Shown here piece by piece: positions 14,027 through 20,914 of a stretch of DNA of 20,914 nt. The notes under the pieces are model-generated. The model was not told the origin of the DNA. It was given only the letters and a program-made list of their open reading frames with translations, and made no database searches. Made by a program: the position numbers and the translations under genes. Numbering within the stretch: the first letter of the stretch is position 1; each line of letters opens with the position of its first letter. Source of the DNA: CAYLLT01 sp964591605 (GTDB lineage: Bacteria; Planctomycetota; Phycisphaerae; UBA1845; PWPN01). Location: assembly GCA_964591605.1 (NCBI GenBank), contig CAZQEN010000102.1:1-20914 (forward strand), read 5' to 3'.

Positions 14027-15907
14027 ATGGTAACCGCAAGTTGCGTTCCCGCCGCGCTCATGATGGTGGCCGCGTTGCCGGCGCAGTGGCGCGTGCTGCC
14101 GCCGCATGACGGGCGTCAGGCCCGGCCGCCCGAGTCGATCCCCGCGGAGGCCAGACCGATCAAGCCGGGGGAGAAGTGGCCGGATCAGGACAAGTTCCGC
14201 TGGGTGATGGGCGAGGTGTCGATCCCGGCGCAGGTCGAGGACAAGCCGGCCGGGGGGAAGGCCGTAGCGCTGCGGATCAACGGCGGCGACGGGGGCGAAG
14301 TGTGGGTGGCGGGCAGACTCCAGTGCCGGTTCGACAACGACCATCCCGCGCTGGCCCTGGTGAGCGAAAAGGCGTCGCCGGGCCGGCGCGTGCCGGTGGC
14401 GATCCAGTTTTACGGGAAAGTGCAGGGGGGTGATGAGTTCAGCGAGGCCAACTGGGTGCTCATCGACGAGGCGCGGCTCCAGCCGCTCGAACTGCGGGTC
14501 GATCCGTCGGCCGGCGGCGGGGGGGACGTGCCGGCGGGAATCGCCGGCCTGAGCCAGGGCGGCGGACTGGCTGATTATGAGGATGCAACCGCCCGCAAGC
14601 TCAAGGAGGGCGGATTCCGCTGGTTCCGGATGGACAACATCCTGACCAATGCCCTCAAGAAGGATGACGCGGGCAACTACGCCTACGACTGGACCGATTT
14701 CGACCGCCGCGCGGAGTTCATCGTCGGGAAGATGGGGGCCGACGCCATCTTCGCCGTCTCATACATGCCGCAGGTGCTGGACGCGGTCAAGAACGATGAT
14801 CGGCAGAGCGCCCCGAAGGACTACGGGGCGTGGGAGGAACTCTGCTACCAGGCGGCCCGGCGGGCGATCGAGCGCGGGCATCGCATCGCGTTCTGGGAGG
14901 TCTGGAACGAGGTGAACACCGGCTGGCTCAAACCGGGGCCCGATGACCTGGGCAAGGATCCGTACCGCAAGATGTACACGCAGGCGTTGGGGCGCGAGCA
15001 GACCGAGGAGGAAGTCAACCGGCGTTTTGAGGCGTACTGCAAGCTTTATGGAGCGACGGCCAAAGGCGTGCTGCGGGCCGACCCGAAAGCGAAGGTGGGG
15101 GGGCCGGCCCTGGCGAGCGGGCCGATGGAGAATCAGGATTGCGGCCATTGCTTCCATGGAAAGGGTTTCGCCAGAGGGCTCATGCTCTACTGCCAGCAGG
15201 AGAAGCTGCCGCTCGACTTCGTGAGCTGGCACGAGTATTTCCAGCCTCCCGAGGTGTTTGTGCGCGAGGCCGAGACGTTCCGGACGTATCTGAAGGAGTT
15301 TCCCCGGCTGCAGGGCAGCGTGCGGTCCTTCATGATTACGGAGTGGAACGAGGCGTGGTGGGCGGATCGGCCGCAGGATCATGAAGTCGGGGCGGCCTGG
15401 TGCGCGAACACGCTGACGCGGGCGTGCATCCCGCACCGGATCGACCGGCCGTGCTTCTTCTACGTCAAGCAGAACGACATGAACTTCCGCGGTGATTACA
15501 GCCTGCTGATGGGCGGCAACACGCCCAAGGCGGTGTACAACGTGCTCAAGATGTTCAACAGCCTTTCGGGCCGCTGGCTGCGGGTGCAGGGAGGAGACGA
15601 TGACATCTCGGCCGTGGCGTGCATCGATGCGAAGAAGCCCCGGCTGGCGATCATCGTGGTCAACTTCCGCGATCGCTATGCGCTTGGCCGCAAGGTTCGC
15701 GTCCGGATGGAGTCGCTCCCCAGGATATGGAGGGAGAGCCAGTGGAAGGAGTGGCGCGTGGACGCGACGCACAGCAACGTCTGGAACGACGCGAGCCGCG
15801 CGGAGCTGGAACCGGCGGCGAGCGGCCGGGTCGACCAGACGGCTTTCGAGTGGAGCGGCGAACTGCCGGCCAATTCGGTGGTCCTGATCGAACTGACGCG
15901 TCCATGA
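14027..15907 (+). CDS. Secreted clan GH-A glycoside hydrolase, GH39-like
   Basis: 626 residues. The ATG has GGAG seven bases upstream and begins a signal peptide (MVTASCVPAALMMVAALPAQ) without a basic n-region. Residues about 35-160 form a beta-sandwich (EVWVAGRLQCRFDNDHPALALVSE). The catalytic (beta/alpha)8 barrel follows from about 170: FRWFRMDNILTN, then FWEVWNEVNTGW with the acid/base E295, FVSWHEYFQPP, and MITEWNEAWW with the nucleophile E439. A WNE on strand 4 and TEW on strand 7 are typical of clan A retaining enzymes such as GH39 xylosidases. A C-terminal beta domain (AVACIDAKKPRLAIIVVNF ... LPANSVVLIELTRP) closes it. Activity is uncertain: beta-xylosidase or an arabinose-type specificity are possible. 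The GH51 gene starts 21 bases downstream, so the two are co-transcribed. Confidence 0.8.
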   Translation: MVTASCVPAALMMVAALPAQWRVLPPHDGRQARPPESIPAEARPIKPGEKWPDQDKFRWVMGEVSIPAQVEDKPAGGKAVALRINGGDGGEVWVAGRLQCRFDNDHPALALVSEKASPGRRVPVAIQFYGKVQGGDEFSEANWVLIDEARLQPLELRVDPSAGGGGDVPAGIAGLSQGGGLADYEDATARKLKEGGFRWFRMDNILTNALKKDDAGNYAYDWTDFDRRAEFIVGKMGADAIFAVSYMPQVLDAVKNDDRQSAPKDYGAWEELCYQAARRAIERGHRIAFWEVWNEVNTGWLKPGPDDLGKDPYRKMYTQALGREQTEEEVNRRFEAYCKLYGATAKGVLRADPKAKVGGPALASGPMENQDCGHCFHGKGFARGLMLYCQQEKLPLDFVSWHEYFQPPEVFVREAETFRTYLKEFPRLQGSVRSFMITEWNEAWWADRPQDHEVGAAWCANTLTRACIPHRIDRPCFFYVKQNDMNFRGDYSLLMGGNTPKAVYNVLKMFNSLSGRWLRVQGGDDDISAVACIDAKKPRLAIIVVNFRDRYALGRKVRVRMESLPRIWRESQWKEWRVDATHSNVWNDASRAELEPAASGRVDQTAFEWSGELPANSVVLIELTRP

Positions 15908-15928
15908 CGGGCGGATGAGGGCATGATC

Positions 15929-17587
15929 ATGCTCAAGGATCCAGTCACACGGCGGCAATGCCTGAAAGGACTTGCGGCGGGAGCGGCGCTCACGTGGCCG
16001 CTGGCGCGCCCGCGGGCCGGCCTGGCCCAGAGCCGGCCGGCGGCCGAGTCCGCTGCGCGGGCGACGGCGACGGTGCTGCTCAAGGAGCCGATCCGCAACG
16101 CCGGGGGTCAGCCTGCGGTCATCGAGCCGACGGTCCACGGCCACTTCGTCGAGCACCTGGGCGGGGTGGTGTACGACGGGATCTGGGTCGGGCCAGACTC
16201 GAAGATCCCCAACACCGGCGGGATTCGAACGGCGCTGGTCGAGAGCCTGCGCCGGATCCGGCCGCCGGTGATCCGCTATCCGGGCGGGTGCTTTGCCGAC
16301 GTTTATCACTGGCGCGACGGCATCGGGCCGCGCGAGTCGCGGCCGCGGCGGTTCGGGCGGTGGGGGGATGTGAGCGAGACCAACCAGTTCGGCACCCACG
16401 AATTCATGCACTTCTGCCGGCTGGTGGGGGCCGAGCCTTATCTGGCCGCGAACGTCGGGACGGGCACGCCGCAGGAATTCCAGGAGTGGGTCGAGTACTG
16501 CAACGCCCCGGCCGACGATCCGCGCGTGGGTACGACGCTGGGCGCCGAGCGGGCCCGCCGCGAGGTGGAGCTCCATGGGGGCAAGCCAGATCCGTTCAGA
16601 GTGCGTTACTGGGGCGTCGGCAACGAGAGCTGGGACTGCGGCGGGCGGTTTACGCCGGAGGACTACTGCACGGAGTACCGGCGTTTCTCGACGTGGCTGC
16701 CCGGCTATGGCGTGCCGCTGTTTCCCATCGCGGCGGGGCCGAACGGCAACGACGTCCGCTGGACGCAGCGGTTTTTCAAGAAATGGGTGGATTACGCACG
16801 TGCGCCGATCAGCGCGTGGGCGCCGCACTATTACTGCGGGACGGCGGGCACGTCGACGCGGTTCACGGTCGCTCAGTGGTACGAGCTGCTGGCGAAGGCA
16901 AGCTTCATCGAGACGATTGTGACCGACCAGTGGACGGCCCTGGCCGAGTTTGATCCGGGCCACGCCGTCCGTCTCGCGGTGGACGAGTGGGGTTGCTGGC
17001 ATCCGGCCGATCCGAGCCTGCCGCCCTCTCACACCTTCGCCCAGGTCAGCACGATGCGTGATGCGCTGGTGGCCGCCCTGACGCTCGACACGTTCCATCG
17101 CCACGCCGACAAAGTGTGCATGAGCAACGTGGCCCAACTCGTCAACTGCCTGCATTCGCTCTACATGACGCACGAGGACCAGCTCATCGAGACGACCAAC
17201 TACCACGTCTTCGACATGTACCAGCCGCACAAGGGCGGTACGGTCACGTCGGTGCGGATCGATGCGCCGTCGATTCCCCTGGAGGGCCGGCCGGCGCTAC
17301 CGCGCGTCGCGGGCTCAGCATCCGTGCGGGACGGCGTGGCCACGCTGACGCTGGTCCACGCGCATGCCTCGGAGCCCATTGAGCTGGTGGTCAAATGGCA
17401 AAGCGGCGCGGCCGGCGAGGCGCAGGGCGTGGTGCTCGCCCATGAGCGGCTCAATGCCGCCAACACACCCGCGAGCCCGCGAGAGGTGACGCCGCGCCCG
17501 CTGGCGGTGCGGGAGCAGGCGGAAGGCGTCTTGCTGCACCTCCCGCCCGCATGCGTCGTCCGCTTGCAGTCGAGCGTATCCGCCTAA
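15929..17587 (+). CDS. Tat-exported alpha-L-arabinofuranosidase, GH51 family
   Basis: 552 residues from ATG 15929, chosen because GAGGG (15917-15921) lies seven bases upstream; ATG 15923 is in frame but sits almost on the SD. It removes alpha-L-arabinofuranose side groups from arabinan, arabinoxylan or pectin with retention. The start TRRQCLKGLAAGAALTWPLA is a twin-arginine signal. The enzyme body begins at VHGHFVEHLGGVVYDGIWVG, then IRYPGGCFADVYHWRDGIGP, YWGVGNESWDCGG with the acid/base E233, HYYCGTAG, and LAVDEWGCWHP with the nucleophile E353. A C-terminal beta-sandwich starts near 440. Its pairing with the GH39-like enzyme suggests joint action on an arabinose-containing polymer. Export in folded form by Tat is inferred from the signal. 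Confidence 0.93.
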   Translation: MLKDPVTRRQCLKGLAAGAALTWPLARPRAGLAQSRPAAESAARATATVLLKEPIRNAGGQPAVIEPTVHGHFVEHLGGVVYDGIWVGPDSKIPNTGGIRTALVESLRRIRPPVIRYPGGCFADVYHWRDGIGPRESRPRRFGRWGDVSETNQFGTHEFMHFCRLVGAEPYLAANVGTGTPQEFQEWVEYCNAPADDPRVGTTLGAERARREVELHGGKPDPFRVRYWGVGNESWDCGGRFTPEDYCTEYRRFSTWLPGYGVPLFPIAAGPNGNDVRWTQRFFKKWVDYARAPISAWAPHYYCGTAGTSTRFTVAQWYELLAKASFIETIVTDQWTALAEFDPGHAVRLAVDEWGCWHPADPSLPPSHTFAQVSTMRDALVAALTLDTFHRHADKVCMSNVAQLVNCLHSLYMTHEDQLIETTNYHVFDMYQPHKGGTVTSVRIDAPSIPLEGRPALPRVAGSASVRDGVATLTLVHAHASEPIELVVKWQSGAAGEAQGVVLAHERLNAANTPASPREVTPRPLAVREQAEGVLLHLPPACVVRLQSSVSA

Positions 17588-17726
17588 TGCGCACGCGGCA
17601 GAACGGAGGCGCAAGGGCTCATGGCGGGTGACACCCTCGTTCGACCGGGCGAGCGGGTTTCACTGTCAACCGCGCCTGCCCTGGCGTCACGCGCGGAATG
17701 TGTCTGCAATACTTCCGGTATATTCC

Positions 17727-20700
17727 TCACTGCCCCGGTTTGCCGATTGGAGCGTTTGCCGCGCAGCTTGTGATTCTGCCGTGAGAGTCCTGACTAATCA
17801 GACCGTTCTGGCGCCAGTCGGTGCTCAGGTGAGCGACCGCGGAGACGAACTGGCCGTGGTTACGCGCACCGAAGGCCGCGCGGGCAATGAGATCGGACAT
17901 CGTGCAGCCGCCCGACACCACCCGATTTGCGACATCGCTGTCGCAGTCGCCGATGACGATGGTGGGCGCCGTGATGGAGTTGGGACAAGTGTCGACGTCG
18001 CCGCACACGCCGTCGGCGTCGAGATCGTCGAGCGGGTCGTGCGGGCACACGTCGCAGACGTCTCCCAGATCATCGGCGTCGAGATCAGACTGGTCGAGGT
18101 TAGCGAGCAGCGGACAGTTGTCAATGCAGTCGGCCACGGTGTCGGAGTCGGTGTCCGCATCCGATATGAAACATCCGCACACGCCGGGAACCGTCTTGGC
18201 CGGGTCCAGCGGGCACAGGTCGTTACAGTCGAGCACGGTGTCGCCGTCGGAATCGACGTCGGGCACGCCGCATCCGCAGACACCGCCAGTGGTCTTGTCG
18301 GGGTCGTCCGGGCAGAAGTCGCAGGTGTCGGGTCCGCAGGTCGTGTCCGCTCCCTGGTAGATGCCGCCCATCGCGTTGCACTCATGCGGTGCGACGACCT
18401 GGCATGTGCCGGTCCCGGGGGTGCCGGCGGACGCGATACAGCAGGCGCCCTGTTCGCTTGAGACCTCGTAGACGCGCAGGCCCACAGTGCCCACGTTGAG
18501 GACGATTTCCACGTTGCCATCGCCGTCGATGTCGGCAGCCATGAGGCTGTCATTGCGTGCCACGTTCGTTCCGATGGCGCCGCTTCGCCAGGCGGGGGGT
18601 CCGGCGGGAGACGCGCCGTCATAGATCAGCAGCTCGTTCTTGACGCTGAAGATGAATTCGGGTGCACCTGTCCCGAGGATGTTCATCACCGACAGTCCGT
18701 CGATCTGCCCGCCGTATGTTCCGATGGTCTTGATCAGCGAGCCGCTGACACTGCGGGCTTCCAGCGAGCCGTTGACACGTCCGAGAACGACCTCGCGAAC
18801 GCCGTCGCCGTCCAGGTCGGCGGTCGTCAACGCCGTCGTGTCCAGGTCCGACGTGTGGGCCTGCTCGAGGTGCGTCAGGCCGTCCAGAATGATCAGGCCC
18901 TCGCCGGAGGCGGCGATGACCATCTCGAGCTGGGGGTCGGCATCGAGCTGGTCGAGCCGGAGAAACATGATCGATCCCCAGTAGGAGCCCAGATCGACGC
19001 TGTGCCACTCTTCTTTGCCGGTGGTCGCGTCAACGACGTACAGATACAGGCCGGGGGCGCCGGTGTGCTGGCGGGTTGTCCCGGCCACCACCTCGAGCTT
19101 CCCGTCATTGTCCACATCGCCGAGGTCCATGGAAACGAAGGTCAGGCCGCTGGGGATAGTGAAGCGCCACTGCTCGGCGTGACTGATGCCGTCGTAGCAG
19201 ATGATGATCCCCGAGTACGTGGTGCTGGTGGTGAGAAAGATCTCGGCCTGCGGGTCGGCATCGATGTTGGCATGCCGGATCCGCCAAAGGCCGGTCCAGT
19301 TCGATCGGGTTGGCTCCGGGCTCTGGTACTCGATGGTCTTGGAGAGCGCGTCGTGGATGAAGAAGAGCCCGTCGGCGTAGCCGCTCTCCGACTCATAGCA
19401 GCCGTAGAGCAGCTCGGGCGCACCGTCGTTGTCGACGTCTCCGAAGTCCATGGCGTAGAACGGTCCGCTGATGTCGACACTCTGCCACTCGCGCTGACGC
19501 GTGGCCGTGTCCACCACGTAGAGATAGTCCGGCCCGCTGGAACTGTAGCCGGCGCCCCACAGCAGCTCGTTGACGCCGTCACCATCGGTATCCCCGATGG
19601 CGACGTCGGTGACGCCATGCTCGGGGTTGGGCGTGGACCACTTGAGCGCGCCGGTCAGGCCGTCGTGCACGTACACGGCGCCCCACTGCCCGTCCCCGTA
19701 CACGATGTCGAGCCTGCCGTCCTTCTCGACGTCCGCCAGTTTGAGCGCATCGAGATCGAGGTCGATGGTGATCTCGTACCTGGGCGACTTGAGGTCGGCG
19801 TCGAGAATGGTGATCTTGTACCACGACGCGCCGGCAACGATCTCCTCTATTTTGTCGCCGTCCACGTCGCCCGTACAGATGTAATAACCGAAGCCGGAAG
19901 GATAGTTCCATTCGGTGGCGCGGGTCCTGCCGTTGAGCACATAGCCGGTTCCGTCGGTGTGATTGGCCACGATCTCGAGGTCGGCATCGGCGTCCACGTT
20001 TCCGACCGAGACGGGCGTGCGGCCGTAACCGGAGCCAGTGTATTCCTGGGCCCCGGAGGCAACGTTGTAGATGAACAGGGAATTGCCGTCGGTGAAGACG
20101 AATTCCAGCGCCGCGTCAGAATCGACATCGACGACCTGAATTCCGCGGACGCCGTTTGAACTGCCTGCGGAAGTGGTGATCTTCTTGAGCAACTGGTAGC
20201 TCGTTCCGCTGTAGATGTGAATCTCCCTTCCGACGCCGAGGACGATTTCCGCGCGGCCGTCGCCGGTGACGTCGGCGGTGGCGACGCTGGTGATACTCGT
20301 TGCTGAGATGCTGCTGACGAAATGCTGGTAATAGCCTGCCGGGCCGTGTTTGAGGACATACCAGTATGTGCCTCCAGAGGAGGCCCCGGCGACGATTTCC
20401 GCCGGTCCGTCGCCTTCGAGGTCGACCGCGCTCAGGCCGGTGGCCCCGATGCCCACGCCATACACGGCCCGGAACCACTCGTCCCGGACGGTCAGCGGCG
20501 TAGAGGAAGCGGGGACGAGGTCGGCGGGGACGGCAGCGTCGGCCGCAGGGATTTCGGGCTCCGGCAGGGCGGGGGTGTTGTATTCGATCCGCCCGCGGAG
20601 CGGATCACGGACCACCCGGCCGGCGAGATCGGTTTCTGGAGGTTGACTGACCGGCAGAGCGGTGCCGTTGGCGCGGTAGAGGGCAATGCCGTCGCCTTCC

Positions 20701-20801
20701 GCCGCCTGCGTCGTCAGACCCGGCGCGGCAATGAAGACCATGGCGACCGTGCACATCAGACACCTTCCTGCGCGGCTGCAATACTGGGGTGAACTGGCCA
20801 T
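17727..20801 (-). CDS. Large secreted FG-GAP repeat protein with TSP3-like calcium-binding region
   Basis: 1024 residues, function unknown; exported, with a signal peptide ending near residue 33 (TTQA). Residues about 125-770 hold 14 motifs of the FG-GAP/VCBS type (such as GDVDNDGKLEVVAG, ADLDGDGVREVVLG), spaced 42-58 residues apart: enough for two seven-bladed beta-propellers. Four of the 14 have lost calcium-type residues. Residues about 785-830 form a Cys-rich link (ACCIASAGTPGTGTC). Residues 828-945 are thrombospondin-type-3-like Asp/Cys repeats (DVDSDGDTVLDCNDLCP). The final part from about 964 (GGCTMSDLIARAAFGARNHG) is a compact module ending SCAANA. No PEP-CTERM or transmembrane anchor is seen. 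The ATG has GGAG upstream and a good promoter. A role in surface adhesion or polymer binding is inferred. Confidence 0.9.
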   Translation of the reverse strand: MASSPQYCSRAGRCLMCTVAMVFIAAPGLTTQAAEGDGIALYRANGTALPVSQPPETDLAGRVVRDPLRGRIEYNTPALPEPEIPAADAAVPADLVPASSTPLTVRDEWFRAVYGVGIGATGLSAVDLEGDGPAEIVAGASSGGTYWYVLKHGPAGYYQHFVSSISATSITSVATADVTGDGRAEIVLGVGREIHIYSGTSYQLLKKITTSAGSSNGVRGIQVVDVDSDAALEFVFTDGNSLFIYNVASGAQEYTGSGYGRTPVSVGNVDADADLEIVANHTDGTGYVLNGRTRATEWNYPSGFGYYICTGDVDGDKIEEIVAGASWYKITILDADLKSPRYEITIDLDLDALKLADVEKDGRLDIVYGDGQWGAVYVHDGLTGALKWSTPNPEHGVTDVAIGDTDGDGVNELLWGAGYSSSGPDYLYVVDTATRQREWQSVDISGPFYAMDFGDVDNDGAPELLYGCYESESGYADGLFFIHDALSKTIEYQSPEPTRSNWTGLWRIRHANIDADPQAEIFLTTSTTYSGIIICYDGISHAEQWRFTIPSGLTFVSMDLGDVDNDGKLEVVAGTTRQHTGAPGLYLYVVDATTGKEEWHSVDLGSYWGSIMFLRLDQLDADPQLEMVIAASGEGLIILDGLTHLEQAHTSDLDTTALTTADLDGDGVREVVLGRVNGSLEARSVSGSLIKTIGTYGGQIDGLSVMNILGTGAPEFIFSVKNELLIYDGASPAGPPAWRSGAIGTNVARNDSLMAADIDGDGNVEIVLNVGTVGLRVYEVSSEQGACCIASAGTPGTGTCQVVAPHECNAMGGIYQGADTTCGPDTCDFCPDDPDKTTGGVCGCGVPDVDSDGDTVLDCNDLCPLDPAKTVPGVCGCFISDADTDSDTVADCIDNCPLLANLDQSDLDADDLGDVCDVCPHDPLDDLDADGVCGDVDTCPNSITAPTIVIGDCDSDVANRVVSGGCTMSDLIARAAFGARNHGQFVSAVAHLSTDWRQNGLISQDSHGRITSCAANAPIGKPGQ

Positions 20802-20867
20802 GTTGTGTCTCCTGAATCAGAACCCCTGAATGTGCCCCGTTTCGACTGGAAGAAACAGGCGCGACGT

Positions 20868-20896
20868 ACGATACCAGTTCTGTTGGCGTCTGTCAC
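20868..20896 (-). promoter_or_regulatory. Promoter of the FG-GAP protein gene
   Basis: On the minus strand GTGACA (20896-20891, five of six matches to the -35 consensus) is followed after 17 bp by TATCGT (20873-20868), with a TG just upstream as in extended -10 promoters. Transcription would begin near 20860, giving a leader of about 60 nt that carries the SD GGAG (20812-20809). Confidence 0.5.
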
Positions 20897-20914
20897 GCCC
20901 AATATGCCGGAAGG

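Noticed and set aside
14759..17230. An 823-residue open frame on the minus strand
   Set aside because: It is antisense to the GH39-like and GH51 genes, both of which have clear catalytic motifs; long antisense frames are common with high-GC codon use. Its composition (many Arg, Ala, His, Pro) fits a shadow.
17588..17726. Bidirectional terminator between the convergent GH51 and FG-GAP genes
   Set aside because: Only a 5-bp palindrome (GGGTG/CACCC with one base between) is visible and no T-run follows on either strand.
18855..20159. A 434-residue plus-strand frame
   Set aside because: Antisense to the FG-GAP repeats; its own periodic pattern only mirrors the repeated Asp-rich motifs.

Overview
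The window is a GC-rich stretch of bacterial chromosome, most likely from a planctomycete (Planctomycetota, perhaps the Phycisphaerae side). That placement is an inference from gene content: a large secreted FG-GAP/thrombospondin-type-3 protein, a BatA-like von Willebrand A membrane protein, a Tat-exported GH51 enzyme, several secreted glycoside hydrolases and many structured intergenic repeats. One run of exactly 100 N (7516-7615) marks a scaffold gap, so this is draft or metagenome-derived sequence.

Layout. At 2-1213 lies the 3' part of a phosphofructokinase with the residues of the pyrophosphate-dependent type. At 1516-3840 a TetR-family regulator, a dinucleotide-binding F420-reductase-like oxidoreductase and a RarD-type transporter run co-directionally as a probable operon, with two related operator-like sites, one in the regulator's promoter and one before the oxidoreductase. 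At 3841-3990 there is a structured repeat and an inverted repeat that covers the ribosome binding site of a GH78 alpha-L-rhamnosidase (3996-7211). At 7212-7977 no gene is seen; a tandem array of 48-bp units, each made of two related 24-bp halves, fills most of it and contains the assembly gap. At 7978-11274 a VWA/GATase-like membrane protein (minus) is divergent from a LamG-like lipoprotein (plus). At 11275-11665 lies a compact element of about 118 bp that folds on paper into a perfect cloverleaf with 18-bp outer arms.

At 11666-12284 a HigBA-type toxin-antitoxin pair (minus) is divergent from a methylthioadenosine phosphorylase gene (12364-13251). A small Thr/Asp-rich exported protein (13400-13636, minus) and a G-rich non-coding stretch follow. 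At 14027-17587 two glycoside hydrolases sit in tandem: a clan GH-A (GH39-like) enzyme and a GH51 alpha-L-arabinofuranosidase. At 17727-20801 (minus) is a 1024-residue secreted protein with 14 FG-GAP-like motifs, a Cys/Asp-rich calcium-binding section and a C-terminal module.

How they fit together: the GH78, GH39-like and GH51 enzymes match the linkages of plant or algal pectin-type polysaccharides (rhamnose, arabinose, possibly xylose). The PPi-PFK is central carbon metabolism and MtnP is methionine/purine salvage. No defence island, phage or large conjugative element is seen. The most unusual material is non-coding: the cloverleaf element, the 24/48-bp array, and the hairpin over the rhamnosidase start.
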